Below are positions 15,588 through 24,826 of a stretch of DNA of 42,328 nt, one piece after another; within the stretch, counting starts at the first letter, position 1, and every line of letters starts with the position of its first letter. The DNA comes from Candidatus Blautia intestinavium (lineage in GTDB: Bacteria; Bacillota; Clostridia; Lachnospirales; Lachnospiraceae): the NCBI GenBank assembly GCA_019113745.1, contig DXGV01000019.1, positions 1-42,328 on the forward strand, written 5' to 3'. Below the pieces are notes generated by a model, which was not told the origin of the DNA, made no database searches, and saw only the letters and a program-made list of their open reading frames with translations. A program made the translations under genes and the position numbers.

Positions 15588-16858
15588 CAATCCGGAATGT
15601 ATCGCGGATGATTTTCTGTGATCACAATGGGTTTTTGATATTCGTGGATAAAGGCTCTGCCTTCTTTTTTGCAGAGTATGCTTTCATAAATATTGGAGGC
15701 CGTTGTATTGGTTTCCATGAAACGCAAAGCGTCGGCAGAAAGAAGGGCGGGAGCGTTGGCGGTTTTCGTGATGAGAGGGATTTCCCCTCTTTTTTTTATT
15801 TCCTTTAAAAGCGGGGAGGCCGCCCTGCGAAAACCAAGAACACGGGCATAGGGGATCTCTCTGGCGGAGCTTTGCACGCCCAGGAGAAGATGAAGAAGCC
15901 CTCTCTGGATCCGGGTTCTGGTGATCTCTTTGGTTTTTAAAAGTCCGGCAAACTGGGAAAAACCCTCGTACTCATTCAGGCGTTTTCTGATACGCTGCGC
16001 AAGCTCGGAAGAAAGCTCCTGAAAGCCTTTCATCTCATCCGGGCTTAAAGTGAGAAGACGGTAGTGGAGCAGAAGGTCAAAATCCTTCTCTGTGAGGAAA
16101 CCGTTTGTTTTCAGGGCTTTCAGGAGAAGCGAAAGAGAGCTTTCCGGGACCATATCATTAAGCACGTCGCAGTCGGAGAGTTGTCCGGCTCTGCAAAGAA
16201 AAGACCGGATGGCCGAAGCAGAAGGAGCCTGGCGGGGAATCAGATCTTTTTCGTGATAGCCGGAGCCTTCTCTTTTAAGAGTAACGGGTTCTATAGAGCT
16301 GTTTCTTTTCAGTAGAGATCTGCAGTACTCAATTCCCAGGATATTATTCGGGGAAGAAAAAAGCCTGGTGATTTCTTCCGTCCCGGCGGAAGAGGGAATG
16401 CTCTTACTGTATCTGAGAAATGCCTGGTTCCGGGCGTAAGGAAAGGAATATCCTTCGCACAGAAAATGCCGGAGAGCTTCCTGATATTCCTTTGGCTCTT
16501 CATTTAGGATCCGGGCAGCAGAGAGCATTCCGGAAATTTCTCCTTCCTCGCTTCCGAAGCACAGATGAGTTACAGCGCCGATCCCATCCAGAAGAGAAAC
16601 GGCTCCCTGTGCAAAAAATTCCGCGCTGGCGGCGGAGGACTGCACCGGAAGTTCCAGAACCAGATCAGCTCCACCGTTAAGGGCCATTTTTGCCCGGAGA
16701 TGTTTGGGAAGAAGAGCGGGCGCTCCCCGCTGGACATAATCTCCGCTCATGGCAACCACAATATAGTCTGCTTTTAACTGTTTCCGTACATAGTCGATCT
16801 GGTACTGGTGCCCCTTGTGGAAGGGATTGTATTCTGCGATGATCCCGGTAACGTTCAT
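15587..16858 (-). CDS. tmcAL: tRNA(Met) cytidine acetate ligase
   Basis: A 423-residue nucleotidyltransferase-fold protein (YlbM family) that uses acetate and ATP to form N4-acetylcytidine at the wobble base of elongator tRNA-Met. The N-terminal motif GIIAEYNPFHKGH carries the HxGH nucleotide-binding signature. VAMSGDYVQRGAPA and ADLVLELP follow, both typical of the family. ATG 16858 is preferred because GGAGAG lies 10 nt upstream on the minus strand. An in-frame ATG at 16876 has no site. It stands next to pta-ackA, divergently transcribed. YlbM genes often sit near acetate-metabolism genes, and the enzyme's substrate is acetate. Confidence 0.92.
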   Translation of the reverse strand: MNVTGIIAEYNPFHKGHQYQIDYVRKQLKADYIVVAMSGDYVQRGAPALLPKHLRAKMALNGGADLVLELPVQSSAASAEFFAQGAVSLLDGIGAVTHLCFGSEEGEISGMLSAARILNEEPKEYQEALRHFLCEGYSFPYARNQAFLRYSKSIPSSAGTEEITRLFSSPNNILGIEYCRSLLKRNSSIEPVTLKREGSGYHEKDLIPRQAPSASAIRSFLCRAGQLSDCDVLNDMVPESSLSLLLKALKTNGFLTEKDFDLLLHYRLLTLSPDEMKGFQELSSELAQRIRKRLNEYEGFSQFAGLLKTKEITRTRIQRGLLHLLLGVQSSAREIPYARVLGFRRAASPLLKEIKKRGEIPLITKTANAPALLSADALRFMETNTTASNIYESILCKKEGRAFIHEYQKPIVITENHPRYIPD

Positions 16859-16929
16859 GATAAGTTCACTCTCCATTTTTATGAAGCGCCCTGCCGTATC
16901 AGAGCCATCATGTATTGACTGACAGGTAT

Positions 16930-16958
16930 AGTATATTTGATTTATGAGGTAAAATCAA
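16930..16958 (-). promoter_or_regulatory. Promoter of tmcAL
   Basis: On the minus strand TTGATT (16958-16953), a 17-nt spacer and TATACT (16935-16930), about 70 nt before the chosen start. Confidence 0.65.
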
Positions 16959-17072
16959 TGAACAGTTCCGTTTGCCTGACCACCTGTCGCTTTCATAATT
17001 CTGAAAGAAAAGAACAGTAGAAATTGCATTTTAAAAAATACCTGAGATTGTCAGATTATGGGATGGAAATGC

Positions 17073-17101
17073 TTGAAATACAGGATTACAGGGCGTATAA
17101 T
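17073..17101 (+). promoter_or_regulatory. Promoter of pta-ackA
   Basis: TTGAAA (17073-17078), a 17-nt spacer and TATAAT (17096-17101), leaving a leader of about 70 nt. The rest of the 319-nt divergent region between tmcAL and pta shows no gene. Confidence 0.75.
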
Positions 17102-17159
17102 ATATGTATCTGTGGGAATTCTAATGGAGATTCTCCCGCCGGCCGAAAGGCTGAAATAA

Positions 17160-18185
<1,026 letters not shown>

Positions 18186-18249
18186 GAAATAATCAGGACC
18201 GTACAAAGAGATTATTTCAGAGAGGTCAGGCTTTTTGGACAATCCTGAC
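18186..18249 (+). other. Two inverted repeats in the pta-ackA spacer
   Basis: GAAATAATC/GATTATTTC (18186-18194 and 18210-18218) and GTCAGG/CCTGAC (18225-18230 and 18244-18249) can form two hairpins between pta and ackA. Neither has a following T-run, so they look like mRNA processing or stability elements, not terminators. Confidence 0.5.
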
Positions 18250-18280
18250 AGTTACATAAAAAGAATAGGAGAGTAAAAAC

Positions 18281-19471
18281 ATGAATGTATTGGTAATTAA
18301 CTGCGGAAGTTCCTCTTTAAAATATCAGCTCATCGACTCTGATACAGAGGCAGTTCTTGCAAAGGGGCTTTGCGAAAGAATCGGCATCGACGGAAGACTG
18401 GTATACCAGAAAGCAGGCGGCGAAAAGGAAATCACAGAGGCGGCTATGCCTACCCATAAAGAAGCGATCCAGATGGTGCTCCATGCACTGACAAACGAGA
18501 AAACCGGAGCGATCAAGAGTCTGGAAGAAGTAAACGCTATCGGACACCGTGTCGTTCACGGCGGCGAGAAATTTGCCGCTTCCGCAGTGATCACTGATGA
18601 GATGATCAAAGCTGTGGAAGAATGCAACGATCTGGCTCCTCTTCATAATCCGGCGAACCTGATCGGTATCCGCGTATGTGCGGAGCTGATGCCTCACGTA
18701 CCCCAGGTAGGCGTATTTGACACAGCGTTCCATCAGACAATGCCTCCGAAGGCTTATCTGTATGGTCTGCCTCTGGATTACTACAAGAAGTACAAGATCA
18801 GAAGATATGGTTTCCATGGTACCTCCCACAGCTATGTATCCAAACATGCTGTGAAATTCCTGGGCCTTGATCCGGACAATTCCAAGGTGATCGTATGCCA
18901 TCTTGGCAACGGTTCTTCCATCAGCGCAGTGCAGAACGGCAAATGTATCGATACGACCATGGGTCTGACTCCTCTGGAGGGCGTGATCATGGGAACTCGT
19001 TCCGGAAGCATCGATCCGGCGATCGTTGAATTCATCGCGAAGAAAGAGAATCTGGATATCGCAGGCGTTATGAACGTATTGAACAAAAAATCCGGACTTC
19101 TTGGACTGTCTGGAATTTCCAGCGATATGCGTGATCTTGAGGACGCTGCGGCAGAAGGCAATGAAGACGCGAAGAACGCAAGAGAAGCCCTTGCCTACGG
19201 TATCGCAAAATATGTAGGCGGTTATGTGGCGGCTATGAACGGAGTAGACGCGATCATCTTTACTGCAGGTATCGGTGAAAACGATAATCTTGTGCGTGAA
19301 GATATCTGTTCTTATTTCAAATATCTGGGCGTAACGATCGACCAGGAGGCAAATAAGAAACGCGGTGAGGACATTGTGATCTCCACGCCGGATTCCAAGG
19401 TAAAGGTAGCGGTTATCCCCACAAATGAGGAACTTGCGATCTGCCGCGATACCGTTGCGCTTGTAAAATAA
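18281..19471 (+). CDS. ackA: Acetate kinase
   Basis: A 396-residue ASKHA-fold kinase converting acetyl phosphate and ADP to acetate and ATP. The start MNVLVINCGSSSLKYQLID, then GHRVVHGGE, FDTAFHQTMP, YGFHGTSH and HLGNGSSISA are the defining stretches. The glycine-rich TAGIGEND lies near the C-terminus. AGGAG precedes the ATG. It is the second gene of the pta-ackA unit and ends just before a strong terminator. Confidence 0.97.
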   Translation: MNVLVINCGSSSLKYQLIDSDTEAVLAKGLCERIGIDGRLVYQKAGGEKEITEAAMPTHKEAIQMVLHALTNEKTGAIKSLEEVNAIGHRVVHGGEKFAASAVITDEMIKAVEECNDLAPLHNPANLIGIRVCAELMPHVPQVGVFDTAFHQTMPPKAYLYGLPLDYYKKYKIRRYGFHGTSHSYVSKHAVKFLGLDPDNSKVIVCHLGNGSSISAVQNGKCIDTTMGLTPLEGVIMGTRSGSIDPAIVEFIAKKENLDIAGVMNVLNKKSGLLGLSGISSDMRDLEDAAAEGNEDAKNAREALAYGIAKYVGGYVAAMNGVDAIIFTAGIGENDNLVREDICSYFKYLGVTIDQEANKKRGEDIVISTPDSKVKVAVIPTNEELAICRDTVALVK

Positions 19472-19497
19472 TACAGAAAAGATTTTTGGAGTTTTGC

Positions 19498-19530
19498 AGA
19501 AGGTTCACCGCTTTTGGTGAACCTTCTTTC
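19498..19530 (+). terminator. Terminator after ackA
   Basis: AGAAGGTTCACC (19498-19509), loop GCTTTT, GGTGAACCTTCT (19516-19527) and a short T tract: a perfect 12-bp stem. Confidence 0.88.
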
Positions 19531-19706
19531 GCATATGAACATAGCAGAAACTGTATTCAGGAACTCTGGCATTAGCGTTGAAGGCGCAATACAGCCCTAT
19601 ATATATAAATGCTATAAAAATGGAGGATAATAGTACGAAATATTGTGATAATAATTATATATTTGATACAAATGCACTTAAATATAGAAAATATAACTAT
19701 AAAATA

Positions 19707-19735
19707 TTGACAACATTGAAAAAATATAGTATACT
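19707..19735 (+). promoter_or_regulatory. Promoter of the LacI-family regulator gene
   Basis: TTGACA (19707-19712), a 17-nt spacer and TATACT (19730-19735), set in very AT-rich DNA. The stretch from 19531 to this promoter shows no gene. Confidence 0.8.
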
Positions 19736-19743
19736 TTCAACAA

Positions 19744-19755
19744 TGAAACGGTTCA
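19744..19755. promoter_or_regulatory. Candidate auto-operator of the LacI-family regulator
   Basis: TGAAACGGTTCA, an imperfect version of the TGAAACGTTTCA palindromes found in front of the transporter genes. It lies 9 nt past the -10 box, over the likely transcription start, where a bound repressor would block its own gene. Confidence 0.6.
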
Positions 19756-19786
19756 AAAAACGCCTGTTTGTGGAGGTAATACCCAA

Positions 19787-20809
19787 ATGAATGGAAAACG
19801 CAAGGTAACCATCAGGCAGGTGGCGAAGCAGGCAGATGTTTCTGTTGGAACAGTTTCTAATTATTTGAACGGAACAGCGACAGTTTCAAAAGATCGGGCA
19901 AAACGGATTCAGACTGCGATCGAAAGTCTGGATTACATTCCTGATATGCTTGCGAGTTCGTTGAGAAGGAAGAACAGCAAAACGATTCATATTCTCACAC
20001 CGAACCTGAATAATGGTTTTTATACAAATATTATCAGCTCCTTTATGGGGTATGCTTATAAAGCGGATTATACAATCCATATCTCCGGGTATGAATATTC
20101 TCCCGAGATGGAGAAGAAGCACCTTAGATTATTGGAAAACAGCAAGCCCGGAACAGTTGTGATTGTTTTTAACGGATATAATGACGAAGCGGAAATTTTA
20201 CGGCTGATAAACAGGGATGTACATGTGATTCTGGCGGATCGTCAGAATCTGATTCGCAACACATCCAGTATCAGATTTGACAACTGCGATGTGATTTATG
20301 AAATTATCCGGTATTTGAAGGAAAAAGGATATCCGTCCATAGGACTTCTGACAGAGCTTACAAGACTGGAGAATGTAAGGAGGAGAAGGGACAGCTTTAT
20401 GGAAGCCATGGAGTTTCATGGATACAAAAATCCGGAAACCTGTGTATACGAAAGAGAATCTCTTTCGCTGGATAAGCTGAAAAACGGTTATCTGTACATG
20501 AAAGAAATTTTGGAAGAACGCCGGAAGGAGGAACTTCCGCAGGCATGGATCGCAACTTCAGACTATCTGGCGATCGGGCTGATGCGCGCCATCAATGAAA
20601 AAGGTTATCGTATTCCTGATGATTTTGGGGTGGTGGGATATGATAATCTGGAGCTGTCGGCATACGTATATCCGAAGCTGACGACAGTCTCACAGGACCA
20701 GAAGCTTTTTGGTGAAAAACTGTGGGAGGCGGTGGAGCATTATAATCGGACAAATGAAACAATAGACATTCTGCTCCCTCAGAAGATCGTGATCAGAGAA
20801 TCCTGTTAA
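19787..20809 (+). CDS. LacI-family transcriptional regulator of the adjacent sugar locus
   Basis: A 340-residue regulator. Residues about 7-52 are the LacI HTH (TIRQVAKQADVSVGTVSNYL) with hinge residues up to DMLASSLRR. The rest is a periplasmic-binding-protein-like effector domain ending with the family pattern PDDFGVVGYDNLELSAYVYP. GGAGG is about 11 nt before the ATG. It stands directly upstream of the sugar ABC genes in the same direction. Palindromes of the LacI type lie before it and twice before the transporter genes, so it most likely represses both until a sugar or sugar phosphate binds. Effector unknown. Confidence 0.92.
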   Translation: MNGKRKVTIRQVAKQADVSVGTVSNYLNGTATVSKDRAKRIQTAIESLDYIPDMLASSLRRKNSKTIHILTPNLNNGFYTNIISSFMGYAYKADYTIHISGYEYSPEMEKKHLRLLENSKPGTVVIVFNGYNDEAEILRLINRDVHVILADRQNLIRNTSSIRFDNCDVIYEIIRYLKEKGYPSIGLLTELTRLENVRRRRDSFMEAMEFHGYKNPETCVYERESLSLDKLKNGYLYMKEILEERRKEELPQAWIATSDYLAIGLMRAINEKGYRIPDDFGVVGYDNLELSAYVYPKLTTVSQDQKLFGEKLWEAVEHYNRTNETIDILLPQKIVIRESC

Positions 20810-20863
20810 ATAAAATAAGGCGGTGCAGTGGAAACACGGCACGCTCTTATTTTAAAGAATCTA

Positions 20864-20877
20864 TTGAAACGTTTCAA
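20864..20877. promoter_or_regulatory. LacI-type operator 1
   Basis: TTGAAACGTTTCAA is a perfect 14-bp palindrome with the central CG of LacI-family operators. It lies 190 nt before the binding-protein gene. A CcpA cre site would have similar form, so either protein could bind. Confidence 0.75.
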
Positions 20878-21011
20878 GAAAAAGCATTTTCCGGCAGATG
20901 AATTCATGGAAATCTATTTCCCTCATGAAAAGAGCCGGATGAAAAATATCCGGACAAAAGAAAGGAGGGCGGCAAAAAGTTTCGGATCATAAGGCATTTT
21001 TCAGGCACAAT

Positions 21012-21025
21012 TTGAAACGTTTCAT
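21012..21025. promoter_or_regulatory. LacI-type operator 2
   Basis: TTGAAACGTTTCAT repeats the core of operator 1, centre to centre 148 bp away, and ends 28 nt before the binding-protein start codon. Two well-spaced copies would allow repression by DNA looping. No promoter between them could be assigned with confidence. Confidence 0.72.
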
Positions 21026-21053
21026 GTATTTTAAGGAGAAAGGGGTATTTACA

Positions 21054-22109
21054 ATGAAAAAAACACTGGCTATTACTTTATGTGCTGCAATGGCAGCGGG
21101 AATGATCGGAACATGTACGACAGCATTTGCGGCAGATGCAGAGCCGGATCCGGCGGCGGACGAATCTGTAGCTAAAGCGGCGGAAGAAGGATGGGAAATT
21201 GCCGTAGTTCCCAAGGATTCCACAAATCCATGGTTTGTCCGTATGGATACCGGAGTTAAGGAATTTGCAGATGAAACAGGAGTAAACTGCTACCAGATAG
21301 ATACAGGTACCATTGACGCTACTAAGCAGGCTCAGCTTGTAGAGGACCTGATCGCCCAGGGTGTAGACGCTATTTGTGTGGTTCCCGTAGATATGGAGTC
21401 TATGGATTCTACTTTAAAGAAAGCAAAGGATGCCGGAATCGTAGTAATTACCCATGAGGGAGCGGATCTTACAAATGTAGATTATGATATTGAAGCGTTT
21501 TCAAATGAAGGATACGGTGCGTTCATCATGCAGAATCTTGCAGAAGCCATGGGAGAAGAAGGCGTGTATACAACCATGGTCGCCTCTCTGACAAACGGAT
21601 CTCATAATGAGTGGGCGGACGCAGCGGTAGAATATCAGAAAGAGCATTACCCGAATATGCAGCTTCTTGAAGAGAATCCGAGAGTAGAATCAGATGATAA
21701 CGGAGACACTGCTTATAACGTTGCCAAAGAGCTGATCAAGACTTATCCGGATCTGAAAGGTATTATGGGAACTTCCTCCTTTGACGCACCCGGCGTTGCG
21801 CGTGCGATCCAGGAACTTGGACTGGAAGGTAAGTTCTTTACCTCAGGAACAGGTATGCCTGCCGACAATGCGGAACTGTTGAAATCCGGCGTTCTGAAGT
21901 CTCTGACTCTCTGGGATCCGGCGCAGTCCGGCAAGGCCATGATCGATCTTGCATGCAAGGTTTTAAATGAACAGGAGATTACTGCTCCATTAAATCTTGA
22001 CGTAGACGGATATACAGAAATGAACTTCCGTGAAGCTTCAGAAACTGTTCTTGAAGGACAGGGCTGGATTACCATTACTGCAGACAATGTAGATGATATG
22101 GGATTCTGA
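21054..22109 (+). CDS. Sugar ABC transporter substrate-binding protein (AI-2/ribose-like)
   Basis: A 351-residue exported binding protein of the periplasmic-binding-protein 1/4 family (COG1879). Residues 1-26 are a signal peptide ending AFA-AD; a Cys in its hydrophobic region is not in a proper lipobox. The mature start has WEIAVVPKDSTNPWF and, later, DLIAQGVDAICVVPVD, which are typical of LsrB/RhaS-type proteins. ATG 21054 is chosen because the signal peptide starts there and AAGGAG/AAAGGGG lie upstream. An in-frame TTG at 21012 falls in operator 2. First gene of the sugar locus, followed by a strong hairpin. Substrate not identifiable; autoinducer-2-like annotation is common for such proteins and unproven here. 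Confidence 0.88.
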   Translation: MKKTLAITLCAAMAAGMIGTCTTAFAADAEPDPAADESVAKAAEEGWEIAVVPKDSTNPWFVRMDTGVKEFADETGVNCYQIDTGTIDATKQAQLVEDLIAQGVDAICVVPVDMESMDSTLKKAKDAGIVVITHEGADLTNVDYDIEAFSNEGYGAFIMQNLAEAMGEEGVYTTMVASLTNGSHNEWADAAVEYQKEHYPNMQLLEENPRVESDDNGDTAYNVAKELIKTYPDLKGIMGTSSFDAPGVARAIQELGLEGKFFTSGTGMPADNAELLKSGVLKSLTLWDPAQSGKAMIDLACKVLNEQEITAPLNLDVDGYTEMNFREASETVLEGQGWITITADNVDDMGF

Positions 22110-22152
22110 TAATAACAAAACAGGCAGAAAATCGGCTTTGCCGACCTTAAAA

Positions 22153-22188
22153 CAGTTCAATCCGCCGGATTTCCGGCGGATTGAACTG
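22153..22188 (+). other. Perfect 16-bp hairpin after the binding-protein gene
   Basis: CAGTTCAATCCGCCGG (22153-22168), loop ATTT, CCGGCGGATTGAACTG (22173-22188), with no T-run after it. A smaller TCGGC-TTT-GCCGA hairpin precedes it at 22132-22144. Likely a 3'-end stabiliser or partial attenuator that lets the binding protein be made in excess over the membrane and ATPase parts. Confidence 0.75.
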
Positions 22189-22307
22189 AAATATCAGAAG
22201 CGTTAATATCCAGAAGTCCGATCAGAATATACGGCGGTTTTGCCATGTTTCCATACCAGGAGGTATTAACGCGAAAACAGCCAGGGGTAAGCAGAGAGGA
22301 GGAAATT

Positions 22308-23792
22308 ATGGCTCAGAGTTTATTAAAAGCGGAGCATGTAAAAATCTCCTTTGGAAGTGTACATGCTTTAAGAGATGTTTCTCTTGAAATACTTCCCGGA
22401 GAAATTCATTGTCTTGCGGGAGAAAACGGATGCGGAAAATCTACGATCATCAAGATTATTTCCGGCGTATACCAGCGCGATGGGGGAACAATTGAGTTTA
22501 ACGGACAGAAGCTGGATAGGATTTCGCCTATAGATGCGATCAATATGGGAATTCAGGTGATTTACCAGGATTTTGCGCTGTTCCCGAATCTTACAGTGGC
22601 AGAAAATCTTGCGCTGAATACAGAGCTTGCCTCCAGAAAAAAAACAGTAAGTTGGAAAAATGTAAGGAAAATAGCGGAAGAGGCAGTCGCGAAAATTAAT
22701 TTTAAAGTAGATTTGGATCAAAAAGTAGAAGAACTGAGCGTTGCTCAAAAACAAATGGTGGCTATCAGCCGCGCGCTGATGTCAAACGCAAAGCTCATCA
22801 TTATGGACGAGCCTACAACAGCGCTTACAAAGAAAGAAGTAAGCGCGCTGTTTAAAATAATACTGAAACTGAAAGAACAGGGAATTGCGATTCTGTTTAT
22901 CAGTCATAAACTGAACGAGGTTTTTGAAATCTCTGACAGGTTTACGATTTTCCGGAACGGAGAAATGGTGGCTACAGGAAGTACAAAAGATCTGGATGAC
23001 AAGAAATTCACCTATTATATGACCGGCCGTGAATTTTCAGACCAGGTCTTTGTTGCCAGGAATGTTTCAGAAAATCCTGTGCTTGAACTGAAGAATCTGT
23101 CCAGAGAGGGAGAATTTTCGGATATCAGTTTTTCCCTGAAAAGAGGAGAAATTCTCGGGATTACGGGCCTTTTGGATTCCGGACGTACAGAACTTGCGCT
23201 TGCCATGTTTGGCCTGAAGCCGGCAGATTCCGGAGAAATCCTTAAAGATGGAAAAGCAGTAAAAATTACAAATCCAAGAGAGGCTATTTCCAACAAAATC
23301 GGATATGTGCCGGAGGATCGTCTGTCGGAAGGTCTCTTTCTTACGCAGTCTATCGGAGATAACATTATCATTTCAGAAATAGACAGGCTGAAAAAGAAAA
23401 ACGGACAATTTGACCGTAAAAGACGGAATGAAGAAGTGGAAAAATGGGTAAAGGAGCTGGAAATAAAAACAGATAATCCTGATAATCCGGCTACAACTCT
23501 TTCCGGAGGAAATCAGCAGAGGATCGTGCTGGCGAAATGGCTGGCCTGCGATCTTGACGTGCTGATCCTGAACGGCCCTACGGTGGGCGTGGATATCGGA
23601 TCCAAGCATGATATCCATAAGGTACTGCAAAATCTGGCCGGCCAGGGACTTGGGATCATTATTATTTCTGACGACCTTCCGGAGGTTATCCAGAACTGTT
23701 CCAGAGTCCTGGTGATCAAAGGCGGAAAAATCCGTTCGGAATACAGTACGCAGAACGTCACTGAAAAGATGATCATTGACGATATGATGTAG
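22308..23792 (+). CDS. Sugar ABC transporter ATP-binding protein, two NBDs (RbsA-like)
   Basis: A 494-residue fusion of two ABC domains. The first has Walker A AGENGCGKST, signature-like LSVAQKQ and an intact Walker B IIMDEPTTAL. The second has the degenerate Walker A GLLDSGRTE normal for RbsA-type proteins and signature LSGGNQQ, but its Walker B reads LILNGPTVGVDIG, so both the Asp and the catalytic Glu are replaced (Asn, Gly). ATP hydrolysis therefore probably rests on the first site. ATG 22308 is chosen for AGAGGAGG just upstream; the frame is open back to 22245 without a site. It is followed 11 nt later by the first permease. Confidence 0.93.
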   Translation: MAQSLLKAEHVKISFGSVHALRDVSLEILPGEIHCLAGENGCGKSTIIKIISGVYQRDGGTIEFNGQKLDRISPIDAINMGIQVIYQDFALFPNLTVAENLALNTELASRKKTVSWKNVRKIAEEAVAKINFKVDLDQKVEELSVAQKQMVAISRALMSNAKLIIMDEPTTALTKKEVSALFKIILKLKEQGIAILFISHKLNEVFEISDRFTIFRNGEMVATGSTKDLDDKKFTYYMTGREFSDQVFVARNVSENPVLELKNLSREGEFSDISFSLKRGEILGITGLLDSGRTELALAMFGLKPADSGEILKDGKAVKITNPREAISNKIGYVPEDRLSEGLFLTQSIGDNIIISEIDRLKKKNGQFDRKRRNEEVEKWVKELEIKTDNPDNPATTLSGGNQQRIVLAKWLACDLDVLILNGPTVGVDIGSKHDIHKVLQNLAGQGLGIIIISDDLPEVIQNCSRVLVIKGGKIRSEYSTQNVTEKMIIDDMM

Positions 23793-23803
23793 GAGGCGAT
23801 CAG

Positions 23804-24826
23804 ATGAGCAGAAGAATAAAAAAAGCGTTTCGTACAAACGAACCGTACATATTTTTGATTATTATCGCATTGGGAATTGTGATACAGATCCGTTCCGGAC
23901 AGTTTTTTACAGGCAACAATATGGTAGACCTTCTGAGCGCTATGATCGTTCCGGGACTGTTCGCCATAGCGGAGTTTCTTGCCTTGATCTCGGGAGGCAT
24001 TGATGTGTCGTTTCCGGCACTGGCTTCACTTTCGGCATATGCCACCACAAAAATGCTTCTGGATATGGGATATGAAGGAAATGTGCTGCTGGCTTTTGTG
24101 ATCGCTATTGCCATCGGCGCCCTGCTGGGCGCTTTTAACGGCTTTTTCATCGGCTATCTCAACCTGAACGCCATGATCGTCACTCTTGGCTCGGCAAGTA
24201 TTTTTCAGGGATTCATGCAGGGCGCGCTGCGGGCAAACCAGCTTTCTGTGATTCCGTCCGGTATGAAAACATTTGGCACCGCATCGTTTATTACCGCAAC
24301 AAATAAAGTAAACGGGCTGACGTCGATTCTTCCCTATACTTTTATCATCCTGGTAGTGGTATGCGCCGCTGTACATTTTCTTCTCCGTTATACCCTGTTC
24401 GGAAGAGGTATTTATGCGATCGGCGGAAATGCCCAGAGCGCGCATACGGCAGGCTTTCATGTGAAAAGGACGAAATTTGTGATTTATATTATCATCGGAA
24501 TGATTGCTTCTGCCAGCGGAATCTGCCGCGTCTGCATGATGCAGCAGTGTCATCCTACCAACATGCTTGGCATGGAGATGAATATTATTGCAGGCGTTGT
24601 GCTGGGCGGCGTCGCTCTGACAGGAGGTGCCGGCACGCTTACAGGATGTATGCTGGGTACCTTTTTGATCATTCTTGTTCAGAATTCCATGATCCTTTTG
24701 GGAATTCCAACAACCTGGAGCGATGTTTTTGTAGGACTTGTAATTGTGATAGGAGTATCTCTGACGGCGCTTCAGTCAGCCAGATCCTCTAAAAGCAAAA
24801 AAGCTGCAGCAAAGGGGGGCGCGTGA
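23804..24826 (+). CDS. Sugar ABC transporter permease 1 (RbsC-like)
   Basis: A 340-residue membrane protein with about nine to ten hydrophobic helices and the family landmark FLALISGGIDVSFPALASLS. The GGNAQSAHTAGFHVKR loop near residue 205 is the region that contacts the ATPase in this family. AGGAGG precedes the ATG. The stop overlaps the next start by 1 nt (TGATG), so the two permeases are translationally coupled and presumably form a heterodimeric channel. Not identical to permease 2; this two-permease design is also seen in LsrCD-type importers. Confidence 0.9.
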   Translation: MSRRIKKAFRTNEPYIFLIIIALGIVIQIRSGQFFTGNNMVDLLSAMIVPGLFAIAEFLALISGGIDVSFPALASLSAYATTKMLLDMGYEGNVLLAFVIAIAIGALLGAFNGFFIGYLNLNAMIVTLGSASIFQGFMQGALRANQLSVIPSGMKTFGTASFITATNKVNGLTSILPYTFIILVVVCAAVHFLLRYTLFGRGIYAIGGNAQSAHTAGFHVKRTKFVIYIIIGMIASASGICRVCMMQQCHPTNMLGMEMNIIAGVVLGGVALTGGAGTLTGCMLGTFLIILVQNSMILLGIPTTWSDVFVGLVIVIGVSLTALQSARSSKSKKAAAKGGA

